Below, in pieces: positions 1-12,655 of a DNA stretch of 64,000 nucleotides. Where the stretch lies: the NCBI RefSeq assembly GCF_026210795.1, contig NC_089433.1:2753001-2817000 (forward strand). The letters run 5' to 3'. The notes under the pieces are model-generated. The model saw only the letters and a program-made list of their open reading frames with translations, was not told the origin of the DNA and searched no databases. Each line of letters starts with the position of its first letter. Positions within the stretch are counted from its first letter, which is position 1. The stretch is from Rhizophagus irregularis. Lineage: Eukaryota > Glomeromycota > Glomeromycetes > Glomerales > Glomeraceae. The translations under genes were made by a program, and so were the position numbers.

Positions 1-14
1 CACAAAAATACATT

Positions 15-1815
15 TTATCGTATGATCCCTTCTTTTAAGGTTTTAACTGTTACATCACCTTTACTAGTTTTAAATGGAATATCTTTGAAAGTTGCTACCC
101 CTTCCTCATTAACCTTAAAATTTTCTGCTACCTTTTCAAATATTTTATTTTTAGGATTTAATATTTCACCATTGCGTTCCGCCGATCCGTATCCTTCAAA
201 AAAGATTTTTTCTCCAGTCTCACTTCCAGCTGGTGGATCCAATAATTCAATTGTTTTATCATCCGAGGATGATGCTGCAAGAAGCATTGCAGATGACTCA
301 ATGCCCTGAAATTTGCTAGGCTTAAGATTACATATTGCAAGTACAAAACGACCTTGCATTTGCTCCAATGGAATGTAAGATGCAAGGCCAGAAACAACTG
401 TTCTTGGATTACCAGACGCATCACCTACATCAACTGTAGAGACGTAGGATTTAGGATTACTTTGGTGAAGCTCCGCTTTTATAATTTTTGCTACTCGAAT
501 ATCTAATTAAATAACTCGTTAAAACAAAACAAAAAAAAAAAAACTTCACAATGAAATTTATAATTACCTAATCTAGACACATCAATTGGTTTTCCATCAT
601 TGATACTTGGCGCTTGGTTATGTTTTTTAGATTCTTTCTTTTTAACTATTTTTTCTACTTCAGGGTATGCTTGTTTCGTTAAATTTTGGAATTCGAGATC
701 ATTTTTCCATTTTTCCCTAATTGGCTCTAGTAGGTTATTAATTGCTTCCGTGACTGCAGCCTTCAAATCACCGGGATGAACTTTTTTATCGCGAAAATCA
801 TCTTTTAGCGACTGATAACTTGTATAATTGACATTACCGCCCCATTTTTCATTACGCTTGATTAAAAAACTAGGAGTATTTCCATTAAGTGATCTAAGAG
901 GAAACAGAACTGATTCTACAAAAGAAAGTACACCATTATCATTTACGTTTCCTTCTTCACAGAAGGCCTTTTTTAATTTACGGGATACAACATCAGCTTC
1001 ATCCAAAAGATCTATCTTCGAATCTGGATCGGATGAAGACATCTTTGATCCTGCTAAACCCGGAACCATCGGGTTCATAAGATGCGCTCGCTTCTTATAA
1101 CCAAGGTGTGGTAAATATTTCTCCGCGAAAACAAAAATCTTTCTTTGATCAACTCCGCCAAATTGTGCATCTACTCCCAAATATTCCTCGTCTAGTGTTT
1201 GTAAACCTGGATACAATAAGCCAGACAACAATGCGGATTCGACTTGTTTAACAACTTCGGCACCGGCTTTTTTCGCGTCGTGTTCTGTTACAGTGGCGCA
1301 AAGTCTGTAATTATCCATATTATATTTCTCCGTTAATTGATAACTAGACCCTATGATAAATTTTAATTTATCAATTGGGACTCCAATTGATTCAAGAAGA
1401 GTTTTTATGAGCACTTCATAATATTTCGTTCGAAATTTTACAAGATCAAGTGGTGCCTTCATATTGTCAAGAAAGGCGTGAATATCAGCTAAAAGAATTG
1501 TGACCTAAAATAACAAGAAAAAAGGACCAAGAAATTATTAATAGTATATTGATTGGAAAGGTTGTATGGGCAAATTGACGATTGTATATAATTAGGTTTT
1601 TTAGACACCTCAACTCCGGCAGTTAAAAAGTCTGCAATTTTTGACATGGGTACGTAATAACCAATATGAGGTTTTCCGGTAGGTGCGGTACCCCAATAGA
1701 GTTTTAAGTCTCTTTCATTAAGAATTTTCAAGATTTCTTCACCACCCAAAACTTCTTGGAGGTTCCTCGTAATAAGCTCATATTTTTGCTCGGGGCTCAA
1801 ACCGTCTACAGACAT
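15..1815 (-). CDS. YARS1: Cytosolic tyrosyl-tRNA synthetase with C-terminal EMAPII-like tRNA-binding domain
   Basis: Charges tRNA-Tyr with tyrosine in the cytosol. Three exons keep one frame (1815-1609, 1504-568, 502-15) and give 543 residues. The catalytic part shows the class I HIGH-like motif as [13 protein letters not shown] and the KMSKS loop as [12 protein letters not shown]. The flanking blocks MNPMVPGL and [12 protein letters not shown] are typical of eukaryotic/archaeal TyrRS. A Lys-rich linker (KKKESKKHN) then leads to an OB-fold domain of the EMAPII/Arc1p/MetRS-C type ([51 protein letters not shown]). Total length matches the two-domain animal enzyme (about 530) rather than the roughly 390-residue yeast enzyme. 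The C-terminal domain is unusual for a fungus. It diverges from the HID1-family gene on the other strand. Confidence 0.96.
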
Positions 1816-2708
1816 CTTTATTTAAATTATTTCAATTTATATATATTTCTTATATTTCTTCAAAAGAAGAAATTTATAAATTTATGTAAAAAAAAAAAGA
1901 GATATTTATATTGGAATATGAATTGTTAAATTACGATTGAAAAAAAAAATTGGGGGAATTGTAAAAGGGATCTATTTATATTGCAAAATCAAACAACTAA
2001 AAAAGGTCTAATGATACAGAGTGCAAAAACATTTTTTGCATTACTATAAAAATGCCTGAGTCATATTTTCTTAACCAATGAAACATTGTTCCACACTTAC
2101 ACAGCCTCAGTGAGTCATCATTTATCAGTCAGCCGAGATGTCCCTGATCATTAACATCATTAACTAATTTTTTGTGTAACATGTGAATTTTTTTTTGTCG
2201 CTTCAAAATATTATGTACTTATAACCACTTATTTTAAAGATTCTTCTTAAATATAAAATATACAATATTATCTCTTCAAACTTTTTACAGAGTTTCATAC
2301 AAAAATACATCAAAATCAAATAAAAATAATGGGTGTTAAAATGAAATCATTTTTGTGTATTCATCCAGTTGATATTATTGAAAAATAATTTAATATCTTT
2401 TTTAAAATCATGTTGAATAGCGAAATATCATCATTTAAAGCTGTGATTTTATGGTTACACAAATTTAATACCAAATCACATACTTCGTGTCGATCATGAG
2501 ACATCCCATTGTGGATTGGGTTATAACTATCAAATGACCAAAAGCAAAAATGATTTTGTGGCGTTGTAAAATTTTGTGAACGGATACCGATTCTTATGTA
2601 AATATTAGAAAACGTGTCATTTGTTTGAATAAGAATTTCCGCTCAACAATTTAATGAGCTAATTTATCTTATTTCATCCTATTAAGTGTAAAAAAAAAGT
2701 TATAATTA
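1816..2708. promoter_or_regulatory. Shared upstream region of YARS and HID1-family gene
   Basis: About 0.9 kb between two divergent start codons, AT-rich with A/T homopolymers. I see no open frame of coding character and no RNA gene. It must hold both promoters, but I could not assign a specific element. Confidence 0.4.
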
Positions 2709-5700
2709 ATGGGAGCAACTGAAAGCAAACTCACCTTTCGTAAAGGTGTATTTAGGTTATTTGAAGAAAGGGTAGGTACATCTGAAAGACTTTGTACTTC
2801 ATTTTTTTTCAAATTTTTAACCCGTATTTTATTATGGTTCAGAATATTCGAGCCTCTGACGAGTACTGGTCGCAAGTAATATATTTGTAAAATACTTATT
2901 TACGGTTTTAGCTTTAAGTTTATTTAATACATAATTAATTTTTGAATATAGTTTTGGCTTCTTCCTGAATCAGCAGAAGATGTTTTCTCTCTTGTAGGTG
3001 CACAGGATATTCGACGCGTGAGAGATCATGCTAGAGAGAATTTAGAAACATTGATACATAAGGTCTGTTACAGTAATAATATGTTGATCTGCATCTAAAT
3101 TAATAACTTAACACTTACTGGAAATTCAGGTCATTGACCGTCTATTCCGAACTATAGAGGCACCAGACTTTCCTTCACAAAATTCCACTTTACAACTTTT
3201 AAATTGTATAAGAATACTTACTCGGTTAATACCATTTATATTTGAATCTGAGGAAATGGCTGATTGGGAGGAAAAATTTTTTTGGACACCTCAAACTAGA
3301 AAACTCAAGAAAAATCGTAAGACTGAAACAGGGGGAGAATCTCAGAACTCTTTAGAGCAAAATGAAGCAGCTAATGAGAATCTGGCAAAGGAATCAGGCC
3401 AGGTATATGTCATATATATAATATTCCAAGTATTATTGACTGTCGACTTTATTTTCCGAGTTTATCCAAATATATACAAGTTAAATAAAAGTTAATAGAG
3501 TAACATTGAATAGATACTATATAGTGAAAATTTTGACATTAAATGAATATTCAAGTATCTTATGAAGCACAAAGAAAATGGAGGTCAGAATTGCTTAGGT
3601 TTTTTTTGAGTATTAGGAATAATTTATGGAAAACACATATTACCGGATCAATCAATAATATTTTTATGCTATGTCTTCGGATTTGGAATATATTTAGTTT
3701 ATTAACCCCAATTTTATTTTATTTAATACGTATAGGAATCGCAAACTCAAGATACGGATATTGAACGAATTGAAACAATCCCTCCTTTGGGTGAACGCCT
3801 ACTATCGACGATCATTGATTTACTTTTTTTGGCAGGATTCACATTACCAGCAAATTTAGCAAACGATAGTAGTAGCCGTATTATATACGTCAATTGGTAA
3901 AAAAAAAAAAAATTTTCTCAGGTATCCTAAGAATCGACTCTAAAGTAAATATTTTTTTTTTATAAAGGGAGACTGGTGTAGGCTCTACTTTACCCATTGG
4001 TTCATCAAAGGAAAACGATTCCAACAAAACTGAAACTTTAAGATTGCTGCTTGCATTTATTTCAAAATCAATGTATATGTCAGGAGGTATTGGTTAAAAA
4101 TTTATTTTTAACATTAATTTGCATAAAGTTTCAACGAATCATTTTAATGCTTGTTTGATTAATTTAGCGACATATATGGGGAAAGAAAATAAGTGGATTA
4201 AACATTTGGTTCTTAAAACTGAACGCAAAGTGGTTCTTGCATTGCTCTGTAGTTTACTTAATACAGCTGTAAAATATAATCCGGCGGGATGGGGTGTGCC
4301 ATATAATCATGTTGTTTTTGCGGATTCAAGAGAAGTACTTGTGACATTGTGTCTACAAGTGTTGTTGGTTTTGTTGGATTACCGTTCTCCCTCAAACCGT
4401 GTCACGACAAATGATTTTACCAGACAGCAACGAGTGAGTTCTGTAGATACCACCAGGAGTGAAAAAGAATCTATTCCTTTAAGTCCTACAACGCCAACAT
4501 CTATTAATAATTTGGCATCCAATGAAGTTACCAGAGTAGATAACACTCCACAGGATAGTGCACCTGCTGTAGATGCTGCTACTACAATTACTTCATCAGC
4601 ACCAAGTACACAAAAAGGACATTTGCCTTCTCATGTTGACAATGCATTTCGTTATTATACTTCGAAATTGCATCGACCTCAGGATTTTCAATTTCTTATG
4701 GATGGCATATACCGCATTTTGAGTAATCCAATGCAGGTAATTGGAAAATTATTTATCACCTGATTTAAAAATTTTGGGATATAATACGATTATAATGCTT
4801 CATTCAGACACGCCGGATTACTAGATAATTAGTGATTCAAATTCACTCGTTATTGCTTATTATTTTCAGAGGTCAATTTCTGCAAGTTATTTACATTTTG
4901 CTATACTTACTAATAACAATGCTTATTATTGCATTTAAGGCAAGTAATACATATTTACCAGGATCAACAAAGCAAATTCAATGTCATCAAGAAATGATGA
5001 TGCTTTGTTGGAAATTCTTGGAAACTAACAAGGTAAAAATTGATTAATTGATTTCATTTCTAATATATAAAATCGCGTCTCAACTCTCAAAGCGTGTTAT
5101 GATAATGAGTCATGACACAAAATTTTTTATACTCTGATGCTCTGAGATACTCTGACTATAGCAAACTCCGTGGGAAAAAGAACTAATTTATTTATGATAA
5201 TACTAATTCGATATGCTTGCCTTTTGACTCATTCGCAGAGATTTCGTAATTACTTGTTGGATACCGATAAAGTATTAGATTTGCTTATCATTTTATTATA
5301 TTATTCAATTGAAAATAAACAAGATTCAGGTTTGGATCAATATCTTTGGTGCATTTTTTAACATTTTTCCTTTAATGACGACTTTGCTATTATTTAGCAC
5401 AACTAGGATTAGTGCGTATGTGTGCATTTATTTTGCAGACATTGTCAGGTGACCGCGATTTTGGTGTGAAATTAAATAAAGTGTTTGAAAATCATGGTTC
5501 TCTTCCTGGTAATGTTCGAATTCACGCGTTTCATGGAACCTACGCGGATTATATGATTAGTGTAAGAACTTAATTTATTATACTAAATTTTGATTTATGT
5601 TTTAATCTAATTTATTTAATTACTTTTTTAGTCCATATATGCTCTTATAGCAACTACACGTGGAATGTTGCATTCATTATATCCTGCATATATATTAACT

Positions 5701-7035
5701 ATTACCAATGTATCACCTTATTTAAAGAATTTGTCTGTAGTTTCATCTACAAAATTAGTCCATCTTTTTTCACAATTTACTTCACCTGGATTTTTGTTAT
5801 CTGAAGAAGGGAATCATCGATTGGTTGAACATATGTTGGAAGCGTTCAATAACATTGTTCAATACCAATTTGCTGGTTTGTTCTTACATCTTTTTTTTGA
5901 AGTAGCATTTGTAATTAAAATACAAGTCTAATGACTATTTTATTATAGATAATCCACATCTTATTTATGCTATTTTAAGGAGTCCTAAATGCTTTGAAAA
6001 TTTATCAGAATTCACACTTGCAAGAGGATTGGATGAAATAAAAAAGAAAGAGAAGCGTAAAAAACAAGTTCGAATTGTAACTACGGAAAAAACATCAGAA
6101 CAACCAGAAATTAAGAGTTCACAAGAAGAATCACGACCATTGATGTCAGATAGTGAAAGTAATTTAAGTACTCAAAAAGATGAAGATCGCGATAAACCCG
6201 AATTGGCTCAAGTATCTTTAAATGCTAATGTTAATGTTAGTCAGAATAGTCAAACAGAACTAACTGATCAAGATTCAGAACCATTGTCTGAAAAAGCCCG
6301 CGGCAAATTACCTGAAGGCGTTACAGTAGCAAGTCGTCGACGAAGTAATGAAAGTAATAATGTTATAACTCCGTTTGCTGTTGGAAAATCTGGATTTGTC
6401 CCAACCGAAGATTGGGTTTGTTATTTTTATTATATATTTGAGATTTCAAGCCACATAGTTAATCGTAATTTTTACTTTGTAAGGTATCTTCGTGGCATTC
6501 ACATCTTCCTCTCGGAACAATTCTAATATTGCTTGGAGAACTTATTCCTAAAATTGAAGATATATGTATATCGCAATCAATCAATTCAGATCAACCTGTT
6601 TTGGAATTCCTTCGAAAAGCAACAATGGTTGGAATTCTTCCACCTCCACAGTCTATCCTTATCCGTAAATTCCAATGGTCTGAAGCTAGTGTAGTTTGGT
6701 TTTCAAGTCTACTATGGGGGCAAATTTATTTAGCTTCTTCAAATTATCTTGGTGTATTTAATGGTACACACGTCAAATTATTTCTTGTCAAGCCTTCAAC
6801 AAAAGAAGGACGCTTGAAAAATGCTCTTGGTAATGCGGTTGGTGGAGTTCAAGGTGTTATTGATCGCCTTTCCACTACCAATACAACAAATACAACAAAT
6901 ACGAATACGAATACGAATACGAATACGAATACGAATACGAATATGAATATGAATACGAGTACGGATACGAGTACGGATACGAATACGAGTACGAATACGA
7001 ATACGAATACTACTGCCACCACACCTAGTTCTTAA
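2709..7035 (+). CDS. HID1: HID1 / Ecm30 / Ftp105 family protein (dymeclin-like fold)
   Basis: A Golgi-associated peripheral protein; the family acts in trans-Golgi and endosomal sorting. Thirteen exons join in frame (2709-2771, 2843-2875, 2952-3062, 3130-3402, 3736-3896, 3968-4086, 4129-4736, 4940-5032, 5239-5329, 5398-5561, 5632-5875, 5949-6415, 6484-7035) to give 992 residues. The N-terminus MGATESKLTFRKGVFRL matches the HID1 start; its Gly2 is a possible myristoylation site. Family blocks follow in order: EYWSQFW, LLNTAVKYNPAGWGVPYNHVVF, HQEMMMLCWKF, LSGDRDFGVKLNK, VSPYLKNLSVVS, NNIVQYQFA, and the C-terminal LRKATMVGILPPPQSILIRKFQWSEASVVWF. A charged linker lies near residues 680-800, and a Thr/Asn-repeat tail ends the protein. 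Function is from family knowledge. Confidence 0.94.
6880..7012 (+). repeat. Coding microsatellite (AATACN)n in the HID1-family tail
   Basis: Near-perfect six-base repeat, mainly aatacg with aatatg, agtacg and gatacg variants. It encodes a Thr-Asn dipeptide run at the very C-terminus. The period is two codons, so slippage changes length without breaking frame. Nothing equivalent is known to me in animal HID1. Confidence 0.9.
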
Positions 7036-8391
7036 TTATTACTGTTACGTTAATAAACATAAATTTAGTAATTACAATTATTTAATTTAAAAGATTCTCT
7101 TGACTGTTAAATATTTAATACTTGGCTTTATTATAAATTATATATTTTTGTTTAGTTTAAATTACTTATGGAAGAATTCATATTACGTAATATATACAGT
7201 TCCAAGTATTATATCTCGGGTATTTTACTTAATTTTTTACACATTATATAGCTTATATAGCTATTTATAATTATACTCCTTTTTCAACATGTACAAATGT
7301 TAATATAAAAGTATAGCAAAATATAATGAAAAACTTGTATTAAGTAAAAAATAAATATTAATTATTAGATACTTGCAGTTTGGTAATATTATATTACATA
7401 TATTGATAATAAAGTAACATTTTAAATGCAGTATACAAATAGCTTATAAATTATGTAATATATTTGAGTATTAAGAATCAAAATTTAATTAGTATTTAAA
7501 TTAATCAAAAATTTAAAATATAGGAAAATTTGGATTATTTGGATTAATTTATAAATTATATTTAATTAGTTTAATTATTATACTAAATATTTATATAATA
7601 TTAAGGATATATTTCTAAAGAAGGCTTTATATCATATCTGAATACATATTAGAAAAGTGTATCCTTCTTCCAATTTTTTATATAACAATTCTGAAGAAAA
7701 TTACACTCTTAAATATATATCTGGATGATTTTCTTTTACAATTGGCCTATTTTAACCAATATATATATCACAATATATCCAAATATATACTAATGATAGG
7801 ATATTCTTCTTCTATTTTTTTATATAATACTTTTAAAGAAAAATACTTTAAGTACTCACCTATTAAAAATGTATTTATTCCCAATTCTTTTGCCAACTTG
7901 CTATATATTTCTTTATATATTTATCAAAAAAAAATAAATTAAGCTTTTTAGAAATATATTAAGATATATAAATCTTTACTTGCTAATACTATATATACAA
8001 TTATTTCTGATCAAAATTATAAATATTTAAGTAACTCAAATAGTTATACTGATAATAAATTTAATTTGAAATCAGATGATTATAATAATTACAAATCTAA
8101 TTATAAATTAGATAATAAAAAAGCTTTCTGTATTTCAATATTATTAAAAAAATCTAAATACAAAAAATAAATATTTAATAATTCTTTTCTTTAAGATATT
8201 TTTTTTTTTTTGCAAGGTAGTGCAATTCACTGAGTTTATTAGTTAATAGTTATATAAAAGTACAGAAATATGTTATGTATATAACTAATCTATTAAAACT
8301 CTAAATCAGTTTCCCATCTTATAGATTGCTTCTATGCCCTACCATCACCAATATAAAATTCACCTATATCCTCCTATAGTAACTATAAGAT
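7036..8391. other. AT-rich intergenic stretch, no supported gene
   Basis: Start of the 12 kb desert. Composition is close to pure A/T with (TA)n patches. A 66-codon open frame near 7742 lacks an ATG start and coding character. A weak direct similarity exists between about 7660-7710 and 7808-7860 (TTCTTC...TTTTTTATATAA followed by GAAGAAAA-like sequence), suggesting an old local duplication. Confidence 0.5.
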
Positions 8392-8686
8392 AAGATCCTG
8401 GGCATTATATATACAACTCAGAAAGTAACTTTTTTGCAAATTGACCTAAATTTCACAAAAAAAAATCAGGTTTTTTGCGATTATTTCAGCATCCAGTAGT
8501 CCAATTTATGCAAACTTTTTTTTGTTTTGTAGCTCTCATTGAACTTTACAAAATAAAAAAATCTGCATGAATAAGATCATTAAATACCAAGATAATTGCA
8601 AAAAATGGAAAATAAAAAAAAGAGCAAATTGGGTCTTTTTTGGCAAAAAGTCAGTTGTGAGTTCTATAAGAGATGTCCAGGATCCT
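8392..8686. mobile_element. MITE-like foldback element, family A copy 1, with 8 bp target duplication
   Basis: 295 bp. Ends form inverted repeats (AAGATCCTGGGCAT at the left; the reverse complement of the right end is AGGATCCTGGACAT). It is flanked by tataagat (8384-8391) and tatcagat (8687-8694), an 8 bp duplication with one mismatch. The interior carries the family core 'catccagtagtccaattt' near 8491, shared with the copies at 12656 and 15655. No coding capacity. The 8 bp duplication suggests mobilisation by a hAT-type transposase; that assignment is inferred. Confidence 0.8.
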
Positions 8687-9384
8687 TATCAGATTATATA
8701 AGATCATTATTTCATATGGCTTCAGTATATACTTTTACTACCCTCTAAACAAAAAGAAAAATTATATTTGTATTTATACATCTTAATATCATTATATACC
8801 TTCCAAATCACCCTATTTCTTTCTCTAATAAACTGATCTATATATTGTCTTGTTTTTCTAAGAGCAATTGACCATTATTCATTATATTTAAAAATTTTCT
8901 TCTCTTTAAATTATATGTATTACCTTCATTTATGCAATTGGAATTTATTCATATACAATTAAGACAGCTAAAAGTTAAACTAGTGAGCTGCGACCAAGAA
9001 ATGCCAAAATGGCAAAATTTTGCTAAAACTATATGAAAATCTTATAAAAAAGTTGGTAAAATTCTGGAGAAAAGTGAAACCTAACAAAACTTTTATAAAT
9101 GCCAAAATTGTCAAAACTTTACCAACACTATAATAAAATTATAGTAAAATTTTAGAAAAACTAATTGTGAATTTTCAATAGAGTGCAGTAATCTTATACG
9201 TAATACATCGATGTACTGGTATCTTCTTTCTTAAATCTTGCTTCTTAATTTATATATTTTTTTTTTATTAAATTTTAAAGTTTATTAATTATGACATTTA
9301 AAACCATACAATATAAGTGTTACACATCATGAAAATATAACCATCCTTGCAGTGCAATGAGAATGCATTAATAAACCTGATACT

Positions 9385-9780
9385 AAAGCTCTGAACAGTT
9401 CAGTTTAGTTTTATTTTTCAGTTTTTTTCTGATTGATCAGAATACATTTTACGCAATAATTTGCCATCCAGTGATCGTAGAAATCTGATTAATAATTCAT
9501 TAAAATCGTCTTATCGCGATAGTTCAAATGGTACCAAAATCATCCTTTTAACATTGATAGATGGAGAGTTAATTTTGCCAATTATTCAAAAAATAACTCG
9601 CTATCTATCAATACTAGAAGGATGATTTTAGTACTATTTAAACTGTCTCAACGAAACAATTCCAATGAGCTATTGATCAGATTTCTATGATTACTGAATA
9701 GCAAGTTATTATGCAAAATAGATTTTAATTAATTATAAAAGAACTGAAAAATGAAACTAAACTGAACCGTTTAGAACTTT
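9385..9780. mobile_element. Long foldback (inverted-repeat) element
   Basis: About 396 bp that reads as an imperfect palindrome. The left arm begins AAAGCTCTGAACAGTTCAG and the right arm ends with the complement of AAAGTTCTAAACGGTTCAG. Inner segments pair as well: 'ttgatcagaat' with 'attgatcaga', 'accaaaatcatcctt' with 'aaggatgattttagt'. No coding capacity and no clear target duplication, so autonomous origin and superfamily are unknown. Confidence 0.7.
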
Positions 9781-10189
9781 ACTTAGTACAAATGTATCTT
9801 CGAACTAAAAAGAAATGAGATGCAGGAAAAAATAAAACAAAAAAAAAGAATTCCATATACAAAAATGAAAACAAAAAACAAAATAAAAAAATAAGAAAAC
9901 AGCCAGTAATAAAACTATCTTATTATAACTACACTTTTAAAACTAAGACTATCTGAACATTCTTTCAAACTTATCAAGATGCTCCTAGCTTTCTAAGCAT
10001 TGATCTTATTTCTGCTAATATACTGCCCTACAATAAATTACAGATTTGACAAAATTTGCATAGTAATTTTCACATTACATATAAGTATACGAATTTTTAA
10101 TAAAATTCAGCCAGAATTTTTTTATTTTAAAGCTGATCATAAATAGTTTTTATGCATTAAAATAAATAAATATAATCAATTATAAATAT

Positions 10190-10920
10190 AAAAAAATTTT
10201 CTCATTGCAAAATAATATAAAAATTATGAAATTCTCACTTATTTTTAGCAATAGGATAATGGGTTAACTCTTTAAAATTTTAGAAAGTTTTCTTTATTTT
10301 TTAATACATAAAAGCTATAATTGATTGGCTTTCAAATAAAAAAATTTTGATTGAATTTTATTGAAAATTTATAAAATTTTATATAGCCCGAAAATTAATA
10401 ATTTTACTAGTAAATTTTATAAAAATTTGTAATTATATAATAAAATTAACAATATTAAATTGACAAATTTTAGGCTATATTAAACTTAACGAATTCCCTA
10501 TAAAATTCAGTCAAATTTTTTTTGTTTGAAAGCCAATCAATTGTAATTTCATTTATCAGGCATTTACTAATTGGTGATTTGATGCGTACAACCAGTTACT
10601 AAGTTGTATAAAAAATACCTATTACGTAAGCCTGATAAAACAGTTACTCGGCACAACGTGACTCCATGCTTCTGTGACTGTCGTCTTACATGTATTTGCA
10701 ATAAGAATATGATCAGTAAAATTTACTGAGCTGCGCTCAGTAAATCCCACCAATCATATTGCTTATTGCAAATACAACAGTTACTCGGCACGAAGTGCCG
10801 AGTAACTATTAAGTATTAAAAATAAAGAAAATTTTCTAAAATTTTAAAAAATTGATCCTTTGCTAAAAATAAGTAAAAATTTCATAATTTTATATGTTAT
10901 TTTGCAATGAAAAAGAATTT
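10190..10920. repeat. Nested palindromic repeat block
   Basis: Outer arms at about 10197-10290 and 10810-10915 are inverted copies (both hold the ttttagcaaaggat / ataggataatg-like and gaaagttttctttat / aaagaaaattttct motifs). Inner arms at about 10320-10380 and 10495-10550 are inverted copies around 'ttgattggctttcaaa'. A third palindrome sits at 10690-10787, where 'tgtatttgcaataag' pairs with 'cttattgcaaataca'. A perfect hairpin GTTACTCGGCAC-GAA-GTGCCGAGTAAC is at 10780-10807. Most likely elements inserted into one another. No open frame. Confidence 0.65.
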
Positions 10921-10999
10921 TTTTCCAAGATAGTTCAAATTATATATTGTGCAGCAATTATTATCATTTACTAGTGTTCACCTGTTGTCTACGACAACA

Positions 11000-11280
11000 G
11001 TTAATATGTAATTCTGGCCAGAATTAAAAGATCTGCAAAGAATTTCCTTTTTTGGAAATTTGAGCAACACAATTTTTTTAATTTCTCTGAAAAGTAACAG
11101 AAGACAAAATTTCCTTTTTTGGAAATTTGCGTAACCGACAATTTCCTTTTATGGATTCCTGTGTAACCGACAATTTCAGGTTTTCGCCAGAAATAAAATT
11201 TCCTTTTTTGGTCTTGTGTAACATTGGCGACGAATAGGAGTAGGGTTACACAATTCAAATGACTTATTTATATGGTTAAT
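11000..11280. repeat. Degenerate short-motif array
   Basis: The phrase aatttccttttttggaaatttg, or a variant, recurs at roughly 11040, 11110 and 11200, interleaved with 'gtaaccgacaatttc'. An 85-codon minus-strand frame over this block is made of the repeated phrase and is not credible as a gene. Confidence 0.5.
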
Positions 11281-11786
11281 CTAAACATAACGCCCACGTG
11301 ATTGCAGTGTTTTTTAATATATAGATAGATAGATTAATTATATTAGAAAATCAAAAATTACCCATTGGTCAAATGTTGTATTTTAAGATAATCACAAAAT
11401 TTTAAAAAACTTTGCACTTAACTTTGATGATTTTATTGATAATTAATTGTAGCTATATAAAAGCTTAATAGAATATGTAGAATTTGGTATAAAAAACGAC
11501 TTTTGTTAATATAATTTTTGATGTTTAAAAGTAGGATTTTAACTTTATATAGAACCTTAATGAAAAGTTTATGATGCATTTTAATTATATATTTATAAAA
11601 ATTGATTTTTTTTATTTCTATTTTGTTTATTATAATGCAAAATTTTTATAATGAAAATAAAAAGTTATAATAAATATTCAAATAGAGAAAAAAATATGGT
11701 AAGAAAAGTTTAGATTTTATTATATAAAAATTCTGATACTATTTTTGCAGATTAATTTCTCATCCAATTTTAAAGGTAGATAGACA

Positions 11787-11912
11787 AACTGTATGGTACG
11801 ATCAGCTGAACTGTACAGTATGATTAATTATAATAAAATTTATACAGTACAGTACAGCACTTATACTGTATATATATATATACATATAAGTCTTGTATTG
11901 TACCATACAGTT
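11787..11912. mobile_element. Small inverted-repeat element
   Basis: 126 bp bounded by AACTGTATGGTACGAT and the complement of AACTGTATGGTACAAT (15 of 16 identical). The interior is rich in 'acagta' and TA steps. I found no target-site duplication, so this is a weak MITE candidate. Confidence 0.45.
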
Positions 11913-12655
11913 AAATTGTAACAAATTTCGTATAGTACAATTGTAAAAATAAATGATTATCACGTGATTCTTATATTAAATTCACAATTAAAAAAGTTAA
12001 CTTTATTAATAAAATTATAAATAAATAAATAGTTATATTAACTGTTAACGTGCACATATATTTTTATTATTGTCATTGGAAAATTACTTTATTTTACTTC
12101 GAATATGCTGCATTCTTTATAAAAGTAATTGAAAATCATGTTAAAAAAATTATAAACCTAAGAGTCTGTTTCTTTTCTCAAGCAGTGCAATTTTCCTTTC
12201 AAGCTCATCATTTGCCTGCTTTCAAATAGCTAGTGTTTCTTACGCCAAAGTATTAACTTTTCTCTATTGATCAAAACATGGATCTCCGTTTAATTCAATA
12301 ATTTCAATAGTATCATTTTCCTTATTATGAGAATTACTTTTTTGTTTTTTTACTGTACTCAAGGATGAAGTTTGTTTACATTTATGCTTTTTTGCTAAAA
12401 TAATTAAAATACAAATTATTACGTTAAATATATTTTAAAAATAATTAAAATAATTAATTATACTTACCCGCTCTTTTTTCAGCTTGAATTGATTGTGCCA
12501 ATTCAGATTTATCTCTATAAGAATCAGGAATATTATATTTTTCATGCACATTTTTACTTTCCCACTGTCATTTATCAAAGTTACATCCTCTAAAAAAAAG
12601 GAATTTAAATAAATATTTAATAAGTTTTATATACAAACAAATAAAAAGTTTTACT

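Noticed and set aside
7742-7942. 66-codon AT-rich open frame
   Set aside because: No ATG start, composition equals the surrounding AT-rich DNA, no splice partners.
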